The position numbers and the translations under genes were made by a program. The notes beneath the pieces are model-generated. The model saw only the letters and a list, made by a program, of their open reading frames with translations. It was not told where the DNA came from and did no database searches. This document shows positions 51,094-61,568 of a stretch of 64,000 nt of DNA, piece after piece. The stretch is from Legionellaceae bacterium (lineage in GTDB: Bacteria > Pseudomonadota > Gammaproteobacteria > Legionellales > Legionellaceae): NCBI GenBank assembly GCA_020831865.1, contig JAFIFT010000019.1:124001-188000 (forward strand), in the 5' to 3' direction. The number at the start of each line of letters is the position of its first letter. Position 1 is the first letter of the stretch.

Positions 51094-51417
51094 CTAATCC
51101 GCGTCAGGCGAGTCTATCAGCAAGCTCTTGACTACCGTTCCCTGCAACAAATGCTCTGAAATAATTCTATCTAAATCTGCCTGATCCTGATAACGATACC
51201 AAACCCCTTCCGGATAGATCACCACACAAGGCCCCAGACGGCAGCGCCCCAGACAACCAGAGGGACTAATCCGAATCTTGCCTGGACCGGTAGCATGCTT
51301 TTCTTTGAGCTGCGCCTTAACATAGGCCACAGCCTGCGTGGCTTGGTGGTTGGCACAGCAGGGCTTACCCGGATCTTTTTGATTGGTACAAAAAAAAACA
51401 TGTTTTTGATAATGCAT
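51094..51417 (-). CDS. Thioredoxin-like 2Fe-2S ferredoxin domain protein
   Basis: A 107-residue protein with the Cys pattern of the thioredoxin-like 2Fe-2S ferredoxin family: FFCTNQ and KPCCANH near the N-terminus and GCLGRCRLGPCVV later, followed by VVIYPEGVWY, a common sequence in these small (2Fe-2S) proteins. Its electron partner is unknown. It lies between the ihfA and rplM genes on the same strand, as a separate unit. Confidence 0.9.
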   Translation of the reverse strand: MHYQKHVFFCTNQKDPGKPCCANHQATQAVAYVKAQLKEKHATGPGKIRISPSGCLGRCRLGPCVVIYPEGVWYRYQDQADLDRIISEHLLQGTVVKSLLIDSPDAD

Positions 51418-51494
51418 GATTCACAACGGACCCAGTCGGTAGACCCGCGAAAGCGCAGATCAACACAGATTAAAAAATCTGCACTATCTTACGC

Positions 51495-51788
51495 TTAAGT
51501 CGATAAACTTTCAACCCGATTTTTTAATTTCATCCCCGGCTTGAAGGTCACTACACGACGTGCTTTCACCGGTATTTCCAATCCCGTTTTCGGATTACGC
51601 CCAGGACGCTGCCCCTTGTCCCGTAAAATAAAGTTTCCAAAACCCGACAGCTTGACATGGTTGCCCTCGGCCAGCGCGACACGAATGCTCTCAAAAAAAT
51701 AATCCACCAGGGTTTTCGCCTCCTGGCGGTTCATATTATGATTCTCGCATAACATATCGGTTAAATCAGCTTTGCTCAATGCGTTCAC
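51495..51788 (-). CDS. ihfA: Integration host factor alpha subunit
   Basis: A 97-residue DNA-bending protein that pairs with IhfB. The DNA-contacting beta arm includes [20 protein letters not shown], and the HU/IHF helices are at the N-terminus ([20 protein letters not shown]). It follows pheT by two bases, the classical pheST-ihfA operon. Confidence 0.96.
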   Translation of the reverse strand: MNALSKADLTDMLCENHNMNRQEAKTLVDYFFESIRVALAEGNHVKLSGFGNFILRDKGQRPGRNPKTGLEIPVKARRVVTFKPGMKLKNRVESLST

Positions 51789-51790
51789 GA

Positions 51791-54166
51791 TTAATCCCTC
51801 AATTTAATAGACAGCTCTTCATCAAGTAGTTTAAGTATAGCACTGATTTTATTATTGATCTCCGTGTCCACCAAAGTCCGCTCAACATCTTGTATCGCCA
51901 GGGAGACCGCCAGTGATTTATAGCCTTCCGGCAGGCTCTCGCCATGATACACATCAAACACATCAAAACTTTTCAGCAGTGGTGTATCCAGCACTTTGCG
52001 CACCACTTTTTCAAGGTCGGCAGCCTGAACGCTCTCCCTTGCCAGTAATGATAAATCACGCCGTATCAGCGGATATTTGGAAATGGTCTGATAACGTGGC
52101 GCGCTGTCGTTTGGCAGCTTGTCAATTTGAACCTCAAACAGCACCACCTGCTGTTGTATTTCCAGTGCCTGCGCAATCGCGGGATGCAAGACTCCTATGT
52201 AGCCTAGTGATTGTGCACCGGATCGCATCTCGGCACACTGTCCGGGATGCAAGGCCGGATGGCTGGCGGGATGAAAGGACAGGTTTGTCACTCGTAAGCC
52301 GGAAAACAGAGCTTCCAGATCCCCTTTGGCGTCAAAAAAATCATAGGGGCGGCTTGCCTCAGCCCAGTGAAAAGCATGTGGCGAACCCGCCAGTAAACCG
52401 GCAAAGACCGTTTCTTCCTCTAACCCCTGCTCCGTCTGTATGAAGCGTACGCCCGATTCAAAAAATTTCACACTGTGATGCTGTCGATGCACATTATGCA
52501 CCAGTGCGGCCAGTAAGCCAGGCCACAGTCCTTTACGCATCTGGCTCAACTCGCTGGACAGGGGGTTGACCAGATTTAAGGAACCGGCATCGGGATAGAT
52601 CAGCTGCTGCAGTTGCGGATCCACAAAACTATAATGAATGGTTTCACGATAATGCCGGGCACTGAAAAAACGCGCTATCCTGGTAATCTGTGCTTCGAGG
52701 GGATGAATGTGCCCGGAACGCATGGCGGCCCGGAGGCTGTCGCCTCTGATTTTATCATAGCCATACAAGCGAATGAGTTCTTCGACAATATCAACGTCTG
52801 ATTGCAGATCAAAGCGCCAGGAGGGAACTTGTATCAACCACAGTCCGTCTTGCTCCCGCAGTTGCATCCCTAACGCCTGTAGCATCGTACGCATTGCCCC
52901 CTCGCCAATCTCAACGCCGGTTAGTTGTTTGACCCGTTGCGGCACAAAGAAAATCAAGTGAGGCGTCTCAGGGTGCGGAGTGCTTGTGTCTCCCAACACA
53001 GGACCTGCCTGCCCACCACAGATATCCAGAATCAGCTGAGTGGCCCGCTCAAGGGCTCGGTCTTGTAATTGCGGGTCGACACCGCGTTCAAAACGCTGTG
53101 AAGAGTCGGTACACAAGCCCTGGGCGCGCGCCACGCCGGCTATGGCCAGTGGATGAAAGCAGGCACTTTCCAGGACAATATCGCGGGTTTCCTCGCTCAC
53201 CGCCGAAGCCTCGCCCCCCATAATACCGGCCATAGCCAAGGCGTTATCGGCGTCGGCAATAACCAATATCTGCGCATGCAGCTCTTTTTCCTGCCCGTCA
53301 AGCAAACGCAGTGTTTCACCTTCCCGTGCATAGCGCACTTCAATGCCGCCCTGCAAACGCTGTGCGTCAAATGCATGCAGTGGTTGGCCGCATTCCAACA
53401 TGACATAGTTGGTGACGTCCACGACCGGATGGATACTGCGCAAGCCACTACGGCGCAGACGCTCTTTCAACCATAACGGAGACTCAGCCCCTGGACGGAT
53501 CCCGCGGATGATACGCACTTTATACTGGGAACAGGCCTCTTTCGCGTGCAGGCGTACGGGCAGACTATCATCAATACCCGGCACCACCGCATCCGGTCGG
53601 TACTCCGGTGCCGCTTGGCCGGTCAAGGCGGCCACTTCCCTGGCAACTCCCAATACGGAAAAACAATCGGCCCGATTCGGGGTTAAGTCAATATCGAATA
53701 CCTGATCATCCAGATTGAGATAATGGCGGAGATCCTGACCCAATGGTGCATCATCCGGTAACTCCATAATCCCTTCTGAACTCTCGGTTAACCCCAGTTC
53801 GGCAGCGGAGCAAAGCATTCCCTCTGACACTTCACCACGTAACTTGCTGGCCTTGATTTTCATCCCCGATGGCATCACAGTACCAATTTGCGCCAATGCC
53901 ACCATCAGGCCATCCCGAACATTTTGCGCGCCGCACACGACCGGCAAGCGCTGCTGACCATTGTCCACCTCACAAAGGGTTAATTTATCGGCCTGGGGAT
54001 GTTTCCGGGTGGCGACCACTTTGGCTACGACAATATGATTAAAATCACCGGCCACCGGGTTTACCGCATCAACCTCCAGTCCAGCCATCGTAATGCGGGC
54101 GGCAAGTTCTTGTGTCGCTAGCTGCGGATTAGCCCATTCACGTAACCACTGTTCACTGACTTTCAT
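51791..54166 (-). CDS. pheT: Phenylalanyl-tRNA synthetase beta subunit
   Basis: A 791-residue subunit of the alpha2-beta2 enzyme (E. coli 795). An N-terminal tRNA-binding OB domain ([19 protein letters not shown]) is followed by the B3/B4 editing domain, B5 and a catalytic-like core, and the C-terminal ferredoxin-fold anticodon-binding domain ([15 protein letters not shown]). It lies 29 bases after pheS. Confidence 0.97.
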   Translation of the reverse strand: MKVSEQWLREWANPQLATQELAARITMAGLEVDAVNPVAGDFNHIVVAKVVATRKHPQADKLTLCEVDNGQQRLPVVCGAQNVRDGLMVALAQIGTVMPSGMKIKASKLRGEVSEGMLCSAAELGLTESSEGIMELPDDAPLGQDLRHYLNLDDQVFDIDLTPNRADCFSVLGVAREVAALTGQAAPEYRPDAVVPGIDDSLPVRLHAKEACSQYKVRIIRGIRPGAESPLWLKERLRRSGLRSIHPVVDVTNYVMLECGQPLHAFDAQRLQGGIEVRYAREGETLRLLDGQEKELHAQILVIADADNALAMAGIMGGEASAVSEETRDIVLESACFHPLAIAGVARAQGLCTDSSQRFERGVDPQLQDRALERATQLILDICGGQAGPVLGDTSTPHPETPHLIFFVPQRVKQLTGVEIGEGAMRTMLQALGMQLREQDGLWLIQVPSWRFDLQSDVDIVEELIRLYGYDKIRGDSLRAAMRSGHIHPLEAQITRIARFFSARHYRETIHYSFVDPQLQQLIYPDAGSLNLVNPLSSELSQMRKGLWPGLLAALVHNVHRQHHSVKFFESGVRFIQTEQGLEEETVFAGLLAGSPHAFHWAEASRPYDFFDAKGDLEALFSGLRVTNLSFHPASHPALHPGQCAEMRSGAQSLGYIGVLHPAIAQALEIQQQVVLFEVQIDKLPNDSAPRYQTISKYPLIRRDLSLLARESVQAADLEKVVRKVLDTPLLKSFDVFDVYHGESLPEGYKSLAVSLAIQDVERTLVDTEINNKISAILKLLDEELSIKLRD

Positions 54167-54195
54167 AGCTGCTGTCCGTTATTAAAATTGCGTTA

Positions 54196-55209
54196 TTAAA
54201 ATTGCTTTAAAAAATCGATATCATTTTCAAACATCATGCGCAGATCATCGATGCCAAAATACAACATGGCCAACCGATCCATACCCATACCAAAAGCAAA
54301 GCCCTGGTAGTTCTGTGCATCAATATGAACCGCCTGGAGCACTTTGGGATGAACCATACCGCAACCCAGGACCTCGAGCCAGCCGCTATACTTGCACAAA
54401 CGACAGCCTTTTCCACTACATTGAGTACAGGCAATATCAACTTCGGCAGAAGGTTCGGTAAAGGGAAAATAGGAAGGACGAAAACGCACTGCCAGGGACT
54501 GGCCAAAAAACCAGCCAAAAAACTCCTCAAACAACCGTTTCATATGGCCCAGATTAACATCGGTGTCAATCACCAACCCTTCAACCTGATGAAACATCGG
54601 CGTATGGGTCAGGTCGGAATCACAACGATAGACTCTGCCTGGGGCTATCAGGCGAAAAGGGGGAGCAGACTGCTCCATGCTGCGAATCTGTACCGGTGAA
54701 GTATGGGTGCGCAACAGACGACCATCGCCAAAATAAAAGGTATCGTGCATGGCACGTGCCGGATGATGCGCCGGAATGTTCAACGCTTCAAAATTATAGT
54801 ATTCCGTCTCCACCTCCGGACCGGCAATCACATCAAAACCCATCTGGCTGAAATAGTCATTAATGCGTTGCTTAACCTGAGTCACCGGATGCAGGGAACC
54901 CATTTGGTTGCCACGTCCGGCCAGGGTAACGTCAATGGCTTCCGCTCTTAGCTGCTCGGCAAGCTCTGCGTCTTGCAGCACTTGCTGCTTTGCCTCAAGG
55001 GCACTGGCGATAGCACGCTTTACCTGATTCACCTGCTGGCCAACGCGTGGCTTGTCTTCTGCGGATAGTTGGGATACCCCTTTCAAAAGCTCGGTTAATT
55101 TTCCTTTTTTCCCCAGGTAGTCAACACGTATACGTTCCAGACTGGCAATATCAGCGGCGTGTTCAATGGCGCTCAGGGCCTGATGTTCAAGTTCATTACT
55201 ATCTTGCAT
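54196..55209 (-). CDS. pheS: Phenylalanyl-tRNA synthetase alpha subunit
   Basis: A 337-residue catalytic subunit. An N-terminal coiled coil is followed by class II motif 2 ([19 protein letters not shown]) and motif 3 ([17 protein letters not shown]). Four Cys ([15 protein letters not shown]) form an unusual CxxCx4CxxC cluster of a kind seen in PheS proteins of several gammaproteobacteria. An intrinsic terminator lies just upstream, between rplT and pheS. Confidence 0.97.
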   Translation of the reverse strand: MQDSNELEHQALSAIEHAADIASLERIRVDYLGKKGKLTELLKGVSQLSAEDKPRVGQQVNQVKRAIASALEAKQQVLQDAELAEQLRAEAIDVTLAGRGNQMGSLHPVTQVKQRINDYFSQMGFDVIAGPEVETEYYNFEALNIPAHHPARAMHDTFYFGDGRLLRTHTSPVQIRSMEQSAPPFRLIAPGRVYRCDSDLTHTPMFHQVEGLVIDTDVNLGHMKRLFEEFFGWFFGQSLAVRFRPSYFPFTEPSAEVDIACTQCSGKGCRLCKYSGWLEVLGCGMVHPKVLQAVHIDAQNYQGFAFGMGMDRLAMLYFGIDDLRMMFENDIDFLKQF

Positions 55210-55226
55210 AGCGGTTCATCCACCAG

Positions 55227-55252
55227 AAAAAAAGGAGGCTTGCGCCTCCTTT
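55227..55252 (-). terminator. Intrinsic terminator/attenuator between rplT and pheS
   Basis: On the minus strand AAAGGAGGC, loop GCAA, GCCTCCTTT followed by more T residues. It lies 73 bases after the rplT stop and 18 before the pheS start. In E. coli this place is the pheST attenuator with the Phe-rich leader pheM; no Phe-rich leader is visible here. Confidence 0.85.
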
Positions 55253-55325
55253 ATTAAGTTTGAATACGTTTACCGGATGTAGCTACTTCAGGAAAGCACA
55301 AGCAACTATATGCGTACACTTGTCC

Positions 55326-55685
55326 TCAAGAGGCCAAAGCAGCTTTCGCCTGCTCAGCAATCACGGCAAAGGCGGCCTTATCGTGCACAGCCATGTCAGC
55401 GAGCACCTTACGGTCGAGTTCAATGCTGGCTTTTTTCAAACCATCAATCAAACGGCTGTAGGACATCCCACATTCTCTGGCCTGGGCATTAATACGGGTA
55501 ATCCACAGCGCGCGGAACTGTCGTTTTTTCTGGCGACGGTCGCGATAGGCATATTGACCCGCTTTAATGACCGCTTGCTTGGCGACCCGATACACACGCG
55601 AACGGGCACCGTAATAGCCTTTCGCCTGTTTTAAGATTTTTTTATGGCGCGCTTTGGCAGTGACACCACGTTTTACTCTTGGCAT
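55326..55685 (-). CDS. rplT: Ribosomal protein L20
   Basis: Ribosomal protein L20, 119 residues (E. coli 118). Hallmarks are [37 protein letters not shown] and the C-terminal [20 protein letters not shown]. In E. coli L20 also represses its own operon. It follows rpmI by 14 bases. Confidence 0.98.
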   Translation of the reverse strand: MPRVKRGVTAKARHKKILKQAKGYYGARSRVYRVAKQAVIKAGQYAYRDRRQKKRQFRALWITRINAQARECGMSYSRLIDGLKKASIELDRKVLADMAVHDKAAFAVIAEQAKAALAS

Positions 55686-55699
55686 ATTTTCATCTCCCC

Positions 55700-55897
55700 T
55701 TAACTACCGTGCAACATACGTTCGACCAACTTGGCATCACTGGCACATAATAGGCCACTGGCTACCCGCAAATGACGTTTCTGCTTGGGAGATTTTTTGG
55801 TTAAAATATGATTACGATAAGCACGGCGGCGCTTAATGCCACCCGCTGTTTTCCGAAAGCGCTTGGCAGCACCTCGATGGCTCTTTAACTTCGGCAT
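55700..55897 (-). CDS. rpmI: Ribosomal protein L35
   Basis: Ribosomal protein L35, 65 residues, starting [20 protein letters not shown] at the ATG at 55897. A longer in-frame start exists at 55933 but gives a non-conserved extension. The gene stands in the normal infC-rpmI-rplT order. Confidence 0.97.
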   Translation of the reverse strand: MPKLKSHRGAAKRFRKTAGGIKRRRAYRNHILTKKSPKQKRHLRVASGLLCASDAKLVERMLHGS

Positions 55898-56089
55898 ATC
55901 TCTATACTCCGCATTAAAACAATTAGTTATCACAGCAAAGACGGAAGACAGCTTCCTTCGCGGCTGCGCTGATGCCTATCGCCAAAAACCGGGCAGACAA
56001 GGCACTTCATTCCACTCACAACAAGGCACAAAGCACCATAAGCCCGGTTACGGGTAGTGCTCACTGCCACACACAGACTGCCAGTGGTC

Positions 56090-56623
56090 TTACTTTTTCT
56101 TTGAGGCCAGTACCATGAGTAATTGGCGTCCTTCCCGTTTGGCATGTTGCTCCACCACTGCAAATTCAGCGGTATCGGCTACCAAACGTTCCATCAGCTT
56201 CATTCCCAGTTCCTGGTGCGCCATTTCCCGACCGCGAAACCGCAGCGATACTTTGACTTTATCCCCACTTTCAAGGAAACGTGTCAGGTTGCGTAGCTTG
56301 ACCTGATAATCCCCTTGTTCCGTCGTCGGACGGAATTTGATCTCTTTGACTTGAATCAGCTTCTGCTTTTTCTTGGCTTCAGCTTGCTTTTTGCTCAGTT
56401 CAAAGCGAAATTTACCATAATCCATAATGCGACAAACCGGCGGCTTGGCTGTGGGAGAGATCTCCACCAGATCAAAACCGCTTTCCTCGGCAGCGCGTAG
56501 GGCTTCACGTGTTGAAACCACTCCAACTTGATTGCCATCTGCATCAATAAGTCGTACCTCAGGCACATTAATTTGTTCATTGATTCTTGCGCGATCCGTT
56601 TCACGCTTATTTGGTGCACTAAT
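56090..56623 (-). CDS. infC: Translation initiation factor IF-3 (AUU start)
   Basis: IF-3, which binds the 30S subunit, blocks premature joining and proofreads the start codon. Conserved parts are [19 protein letters not shown] and, in the C-terminal domain, [19 protein letters not shown]. The first ATG-like codon in frame gives only 158 residues and lacks the family's N-terminus. In-frame upstream codons read [18 protein letters not shown] to an ATT at 56623-56621, with a perfect AGGAGG (56637-56632) eight bases before it. I therefore place the start at AUU, as in E. coli, giving 177 residues (E. coli 180). IF-3 autoregulates through this rare codon. Confidence 0.93.
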   Translation of the reverse strand: MSAPNKRETDRARINEQINVPEVRLIDADGNQVGVVSTREALRAAEESGFDLVEISPTAKPPVCRIMDYGKFRFELSKKQAEAKKKQKLIQVKEIKFRPTTEQGDYQVKLRNLTRFLESGDKVKVSLRFRGREMAHQELGMKLMERLVADTAEFAVVEQHAKREGRQLLMVLASKKK

Positions 56624-56637
56624 GGTATGTTCCTCCT
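56621..56637 (-). promoter_or_regulatory. Ribosome-binding site and AUU start of infC
   Basis: AGGAGG, eight bases, ATT on the minus strand. The perfect Shine-Dalgarno sequence decides the non-standard start, which in E. coli is the target of IF-3 autoregulation. Confidence 0.85.
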
Positions 56638-56817
56638 GTTAAATTTTCACGTGTCGCCATGCTACGGGATATCTCTTCAATCACACGCTGCCGCCCAGCC
56701 GTACCACCGGCACAAACGCGGACAATCGTATGCACGTATCCGGGTAATCTGCCCATTATATACGCTTTCCACACTAATAGCACACCATAGAGCATCATTT
56801 TAGTGCAGAATCAGGGC

Positions 56818-58725
56818 TTATTGCTTTGTCGCAACATGCTCTAACAAGGTTGCAGTCAAAGCAGCGAGCGACATTTTGCCCAAATCACTACCGTCGTGCG
56901 TCCGAACGGCAATGCGCTCTTGCGCTACTTCCTGATCCCCAACCACCAGCAGGTAGGGAATTTTTTGCAGGGTATGCTCGCGGATTTTATATCCTATTTT
57001 CTCATTTCTCAAGTCTAAAGTGGCCCGAATGCCCGATTTCTGCAATTTATCGCATAAATCCTGAGCATACTGCGCTTGTTTTTCGCTTATATTCAGTATC
57101 ACAGCTTGTACCGGCGCGAGCCAGAGCGGCATTTTGGCCGCATAATGCTCGATTAAAATCCCCATAAACCGCTCAATGGAACCTAATATAGCGCGATGCA
57201 ACATCACCGGAATCTGTCGCGAACCATCTTCTGCCACATAGGAGGCGTCCAGGCGCTCGGGCATGGAAAAATCAACCTGAATGGTACCACATTGCCAGAT
57301 ACGACCCAGACAGTCCGCTAAAGAACACTCAATCTTCGGACCATAAAAAGCCCCTTCGCCCGGTGCGTCTTCCCAGACAATACCCTGCTTGTGCATGGCC
57401 TGTTGCAGTGCCTGCTCGGCCTTATCCCACACCGCATCATTGCCGACCCGTTTTTCCGGTCGCAAGGCCAGGCGATATTTTATGGAATGAAAACCAAAAT
57501 CGCGGTACACCGACTGCACCAATGAAAGCAACATCTCCACTTCTGACTCGATTTGCTCATCAGTGCAAAAAATATGGCCATCATCCTGAACCATATTCCG
57601 CACACGCATCAAACCGTGCAACGAACCAGAAGGCTCGCAGCGATGGCAGTTGCCAAACTCCGAATACCGGAGCGGTAAATCACGGTAACTTTTTAAGCCC
57701 TGGTTATAAATTTGCACATGGCAGGGGCAATTCATGGGTTTAACCGCATAATGGCGATTTTCCGTTTCGGTAATAAACATTTCATCCTGAAAATTATCCC
57801 AATGACCGGATTTTTCCCATAGCACCCGATCCACAAGCTGGGGGGTGCGCACTTCCTGATAATTGAATTCGGCCAGGCGCTCGCGGATATAAAGCTGTAA
57901 CTGCCGATATAAGGTCCAGCCTTTCGGGTGCCAGAACACCATCCCCGGCGCAATATCCTGAAAATGAAACCAGCCCAATGCCTTGCCTAATTTGCGATGA
58001 TCCCTTTTTTCAGCTTCTTCTATCTGGTGGAGATAGGCATCCAGTGATTTTTTACTTTCCCAGGCGGTACCGTAAATCCGTTGTAACATTTCATTTTTGG
58101 CATCCCCGCGCCAATAGGCACCGGCTAACTTGGTTAATTTAAACGCTTTAATAAAGCGCGTTGAGGGAACGTGCGGTCCACGACACAAGTCTTCAAAATC
58201 ACCCTGCCGGTAAAGCGACAATGTTTCCTGTACCGGAATGTCGGCAATAATTTTAGCCTTATACTCCTCGCCGATGCTTTTAAAATAAGCAATGGCCTCA
58301 TCACGCGGCAATTCACGGCGTACCACGGGAAAATCAGCCTGCACCAGCTCCGCCATTTTGGCTTCAATCTGCAGCAAATCCTCTGGGGTAAAGGGTCTGC
58401 CAAAGGCAAAGTCATAATAAAACCCATGTTCAATGACAGGACCAATAGTCACTTGCGCGGTAGGGAAGAGTATTTTAACGGCCTGTGCCAGTAAATGTGC
58501 GGCAGAGTGGCGTATCACCTCCAGACTTTCGGGGTGTTTCTCTGTCAGCAGCACCAACGCGCAATCCTCAGACAGCAGGGTGCTGGTATCGACCAGCGCA
58601 TCGTTGACTTTGGCGGCGAGCGTCGCCTTGGCTAATCCTGATGATATAGATTGCGCGACCTCCGCAACCGTAACCGCTTGGTCAAATTGTTTTATACTGC
58701 CATCTGGAAGTGTAATATTTGGCAT
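56818..58725 (-). CDS. thrS: Threonyl-tRNA synthetase
   Basis: A 635-residue synthetase (E. coli 642). An N-terminal TGS domain ([18 protein letters not shown]) and an editing domain with the [11 protein letters not shown] zinc-like motif are followed by the catalytic core ([32 protein letters not shown]) and the C-terminal anticodon-binding domain. The ATG at 58725 follows GAGGGGA and starts the TGS domain; a frame to 58767 adds a non-conserved extension. First gene of thrS-infC-rpmI-rplT. Confidence 0.97.
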   Translation of the reverse strand: MPNITLPDGSIKQFDQAVTVAEVAQSISSGLAKATLAAKVNDALVDTSTLLSEDCALVLLTEKHPESLEVIRHSAAHLLAQAVKILFPTAQVTIGPVIEHGFYYDFAFGRPFTPEDLLQIEAKMAELVQADFPVVRRELPRDEAIAYFKSIGEEYKAKIIADIPVQETLSLYRQGDFEDLCRGPHVPSTRFIKAFKLTKLAGAYWRGDAKNEMLQRIYGTAWESKKSLDAYLHQIEEAEKRDHRKLGKALGWFHFQDIAPGMVFWHPKGWTLYRQLQLYIRERLAEFNYQEVRTPQLVDRVLWEKSGHWDNFQDEMFITETENRHYAVKPMNCPCHVQIYNQGLKSYRDLPLRYSEFGNCHRCEPSGSLHGLMRVRNMVQDDGHIFCTDEQIESEVEMLLSLVQSVYRDFGFHSIKYRLALRPEKRVGNDAVWDKAEQALQQAMHKQGIVWEDAPGEGAFYGPKIECSLADCLGRIWQCGTIQVDFSMPERLDASYVAEDGSRQIPVMLHRAILGSIERFMGILIEHYAAKMPLWLAPVQAVILNISEKQAQYAQDLCDKLQKSGIRATLDLRNEKIGYKIREHTLQKIPYLLVVGDQEVAQERIAVRTHDGSDLGKMSLAALTATLLEHVATKQ

Positions 58726-58984
58726 AGTCAATCCCCTCAATGAAAACAGATCCCGCAGATTAGCCATCGACCCGTGCCAGACTCAGGCCGGTCTGGAGGA
58801 CAGAAACGCTCCTGTAACCGGACAAAGTCCCTGGGTGTTGGGCATGGCGCTGCATCGGTACGGCCAAATGGAGATGCGCACGCACTCTTGTACCTCAGCC
58901 CCCGCATTATGCCCCGTCATGAGCCATTTTTCAAAGGCAGGAAGCAGTGCGCCTTCGGCAAGCCAGGTTCTTATACCTCTGGTC

Positions 58985-59010
58985 AAAAAAAAACCCTGCT
59001 GGGCAGGGTT
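58985..59010 (-). terminator. Intrinsic terminator of tRNA-Val
   Basis: On the minus strand AACCCTGC, loop CCA, GCAGGGTT, then T residues. It begins five bases after the tRNA CCA end. Confidence 0.9.
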
Positions 59011-59014
59011 AATA

Positions 59015-59089
59015 TGGTAGGCACGAGTGGGTTCGAACCACCGACCACCACCATGTCAAGGTGGTGCTCTACCACTGAGCTACGTGCCT
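59015..59089 (-). tRNA. tRNA-Val (GAC)
   Basis: A 75-base cloverleaf with acceptor stem AGGCACG/CGTGCCT, D-arm GCTC/GAGC, anticodon stem CCACC/GGTGG with loop TTGACAT (anticodon GAC), T-arm GGTGG/CCACT (one G-U pair) with TTCGAAC, and an encoded CCA. Confidence 0.96.
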
Positions 59090-59117
59090 GTAATGTTGTA
59101 ACTTCGAATTTTGAGCT

Positions 59118-59146
59118 ATTATAGGGATAGTACGGGCAATTTGCAA
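59118..59146 (-). promoter_or_regulatory. Promoter of tRNA-Val
   Basis: On the minus strand TTGCAA (59146-59141), 17 bases, then a perfect TATAAT (59123-59118), about 29 bases before the tRNA. The -35 hexamer matches the consensus at four of six positions. Confidence 0.7.
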
Positions 59147-59351
59147 GACTCTGCAAACCTATTGTGACAACCTTGATAGCCGAGCCGCTTACCACCCCAT
59201 CCATCGAGATCGTAGGCTCTCCATTCCACATCACTCATCCGAATGGTGCTCTCAACAGCGCTCTGTTCAATCATCTCCGGGTGATCCAGGCTTTTTTATG
59301 ATCAGACCACCGCCTTTTGACACACCCTCAGCAAACGCGTACTGTGGCGTC

Positions 59352-59454
59352 TCATTGGTTTGAACTTTTTCCACACATAAAGTAATTGCGAATCATTTTA
59401 CGCTGAGTATCGGAATCATCCGTTTTATCAGGGAACATCCCTGAAGTTTTTTTT
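59352..59454 (+). ncRNA. Candidate small RNA
   Basis: Inferred only from a possible promoter (TTGACA at 59317) and a good terminator at 59428-59454, with no open frame between. Ends are approximate. A Fur-like sequence lies inside the putative transcript. Confidence 0.25.
59428..59454 (+). terminator. Orphan plus-strand intrinsic terminator
   Basis: TCAGGGA, loop ACA, TCCCTGA, then AGTTTTTTTT. No plus-strand gene lies upstream for more than 25 kb apart from minus-strand operons, so its transcript is unexplained. Confidence 0.7.
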
Positions 59455-59466
59455 CTGAATTGTGCC

Positions 59467-59595
59467 GTGAAAGAAGAACAAGAAATGGATAAAACGATGG
59501 TAAATACCGTCACTCAACTGTTGCATATCAGGGGCATCATTCCTGAAGATCCTGACGATCTTTGCGCGGCATACCAGCCAGCCCCCCACGGCTAG
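59467..59595 (+). CDS. Possible 42-residue protein, doubtful
   Basis: From GTG 59467 (or ATG 59485) the frame reads (M)[19 protein letters not shown] and ends [19 protein letters not shown]. No strong ribosome-binding site. It overlaps the end of the convergent tdk by four bases. Could be chance or a gene remnant. Confidence 0.2.
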   Translation: MKEEQEMDKTMVNTVTQLLHIRGIIPEDPDDLCAAYQPAPHG

Positions 59596-60215
59596 AGCTC
59601 ATCCTGAGTGGCGACAGGGATCGCTTTCAGCGAGCTCCCTGCCTCGCCGCGCTTAAAATGACGACGGCAGGTGGCAATATAGGACTCATTACCCCCAATG
59701 AGTACCTGCTCACCATCACCCACAACCTCTCCTTGCGCATTAAGGCGCAAGTTCATCGTGGCCTTCCGGGCACAGTGGCAAATTGTTTTGATTTCAATTA
59801 ACTCGTCAGCCCAGGCGAGTAGGGATGCACTTCCGGGAAATAACTCCCCTTTAAAATCGGTACGCAAACCATACGTTAATACCGGGAGCTGCAGCTCATC
59901 GGTAATGTCTGTGAGCTGATAAACTTGCTCCGGAGATAAAAACTGTGCTTCATCGACCAGTATGCAGGCCAGATTGGGATGCTTTTCCAGTTGAACCTGG
60001 CTGAGACGGTAGAGATTATCGGCAGCAGAGAAGGCAATGGCCGACTGGGAAAGGCCAATACGGGAATGGATAGTGCCTTGTGCGTAGCGCGTATCAATAG
60101 CCGGGGTGAACAGTAAGGTCTGCATTCCGCGCTCACGGTAATTATGGCTGGACTGGAGCAAAACCGTGCTTTTTCCAGCATTCATTGCCGCATAATAAAA
60201 ATAAAGTTTTGCCAT
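59592..60215 (-). CDS. tdk: Thymidine kinase
   Basis: A 207-residue type II thymidine kinase for nucleoside salvage. The P-loop is AAMNAGKST, the DEAQFL (Walker B-like) motif is [11 protein letters not shown], and the zinc-binding Cys are in [11 protein letters not shown] and the C-terminal YIATCRRHF. The ATG at 60215 starts [17 protein letters not shown], as in the family; a longer frame to 60266 has no support. Confidence 0.95.
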   Translation of the reverse strand: MAKLYFYYAAMNAGKSTVLLQSSHNYRERGMQTLLFTPAIDTRYAQGTIHSRIGLSQSAIAFSAADNLYRLSQVQLEKHPNLACILVDEAQFLSPEQVYQLTDITDELQLPVLTYGLRTDFKGELFPGSASLLAWADELIEIKTICHCARKATMNLRLNAQGEVVGDGEQVLIGGNESYIATCRRHFKRGEAGSSLKAIPVATQDEL

Positions 60216-60383
60216 GTTGCCATCCAAAATCAAGCAGGACATCGCTATAGCGAGCCTTTGTCGCAAGACGGAACCGAGCCGGCTTGAAAAACTCCTCTGA
60301 CGCGCTTCTCAAAAACAAAATCCGATGCAAGCCTCGCTTATTGCTGGCAACGGATTATTGAATGCAAAACAAGGTAATGGACT

Positions 60384-60405
60384 GGCCCGAGCAAGCGCTC
60401 AGGCC
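60384..60405 (-). terminator. Candidate terminator hairpin after rplS
   Basis: On the minus strand GGCCTGAGC, loop GCTT, GCTCGGGCC (one U-G pair), ten bases after the rplS stop. No clear T-run follows, so it may be Rho-dependent or a stability hairpin. Confidence 0.45.
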
Positions 60406-60414
60406 AACAGCAAC

Positions 60415-60792
60415 TTATTCTTTTGCTTTTTTGTCTTTCTTGCTGACCAGCTTTTCTTTGATACGTGCGGCACGACCAGACAGATCCCGCAGGTAATACA
60501 GCTTGGCACGACGGACATCACCACGTCGAATAACTTTGATGCTGTCAACGACAGAGCTGTATATCTGGAAAACACGTTCCACACCAACGCCATGCGATAT
60601 TTTGCGCACAGTAAATGCCGAATTCAGGCCGCGGTTACGCCGGGCAATCACGATACCTTCAAAGGTCTGTAGACGCTCACGTGTTCCCTCTTTCACTTTA
60701 ACCTGCACCTGTACGGTATCACCCGGACGAAAATCAGGAATGTCTTTGCCTTGCATCTGCTCAGCATTCAGTTGGTCGATAATATTAGCCAT
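60415..60792 (-). CDS. rplS: Ribosomal protein L19
   Basis: Ribosomal protein L19, 125 residues, slightly longer than E. coli's 115 because of a Lys-rich C-terminal tail ([11 protein letters not shown]). Core motifs are [40 protein letters not shown] and [19 protein letters not shown]. Last gene of rpsP-rimM-trmD-rplS. Confidence 0.97.
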   Translation of the reverse strand: MANIIDQLNAEQMQGKDIPDFRPGDTVQVQVKVKEGTRERLQTFEGIVIARRNRGLNSAFTVRKISHGVGVERVFQIYSSVVDSIKVIRRGDVRRAKLYYLRDLSGRAARIKEKLVSKKDKKAKE

Positions 60793-60815
60793 AATGGTCT
60801 CCTCAAGATACTGCG

Positions 60816-61568
60816 TTACAACAGTTCATGCTGTTCGTTAATAAATTCTTTTAACAGTTGCTCATCGTCATCGGACAAGACAACTCCCTTCAACAAATCC
60901 GGCCGTTTCTGCCAGGTTTTCCCCAATGCCTGCTGGCGTCGCCAGCGGGTAATGTCCCGGTGGTTTCCTTTGAGCAAGACCTCCGGTACCCCCATCCCAT
61001 CTACTACCGCTGGCCGGGTATAATGCGGGTGGTCAAGAATGCCCTGCATAAAGGAATCCTGCTCCGCAGAGGCACTATGGCCCAATACCCCCGGTAAAAG
61101 CCGTACCATCGCGTCAATGTAGACCATTGCCGCCAACTCTCCACCACTGAGGACAAAGTCACCCAGCGACCATTCTTCATCGACATGACGCGTGATAATC
61201 CGCTCATCTATGCCTTCATAACGCCCCGCAACAAAGAGGATGGGCTGGCGCTCAGCAACCAGCTGCGCCAGACGCCCTTGCGTCTGTACCTGTCCTTGCG
61301 GGCTTAAATAAACCGTTTTAACTGGAGCCGCTAATTTTTTTTTGGCTGCCATTATGGCCTGTTGCAAGGGCTCATACATCATGACCATACCGGGACCACC
61401 GCCAAAGGGCTTGTCATCAACCTGTCGGTAGGCGCGCTTTGACCAGTCTCGCGGGTTGTAGTGCTCGACCTGTATCAGCTTGTTTTGTAAAGCCCGTCCG
61501 CACACGCCCCATTGCAATGCCGCGAACATTTCCGGCAAAAGTGAGACCACCCCAAAACACAGGCTCAT
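60816..61568 (-). CDS. trmD: tRNA (guanine37-N1)-methyltransferase
   Basis: A 250-residue SPOUT-fold methyltransferase that forms m1G37 in tRNAs and prevents frameshifting. The trefoil-knot SAM site shows [11 protein letters not shown] and [20 protein letters not shown], and the [14 protein letters not shown] loop is conserved. The ATG directly follows the rimM TAA (TAAATG). Confidence 0.97.
   Translation of the reverse strand: MSLCFGVVSLLPEMFAALQWGVCGRALQNKLIQVEHYNPRDWSKRAYRQVDDKPFGGGPGMVMMYEPLQQAIMAAKKKLAAPVKTVYLSPQGQVQTQGRLAQLVAERQPILFVAGRYEGIDERIITRHVDEEWSLGDFVLSGGELAAMVYIDAMVRLLPGVLGHSASAEQDSFMQGILDHPHYTRPAVVDGMGVPEVLLKGNHRDITRWRRQQALGKTWQKRPDLLKGVVLSDDDEQLLKEFINEQHELL

Larger units (their letters stand above)
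59147..59466. other. Gene-poor stretch with orphan plus-strand signals
   Basis: No convincing protein gene. It contains a perfect TTGACA (59317-59322) with a poor -10 (TACTGT) 17 bases on, a Fur-box-like AATTGCGAATCATTTTAC (about 59384-59401), and a plus-strand intrinsic terminator at 59428-59454. These could belong to a small RNA of about 100 bases. Confidence 0.35.
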
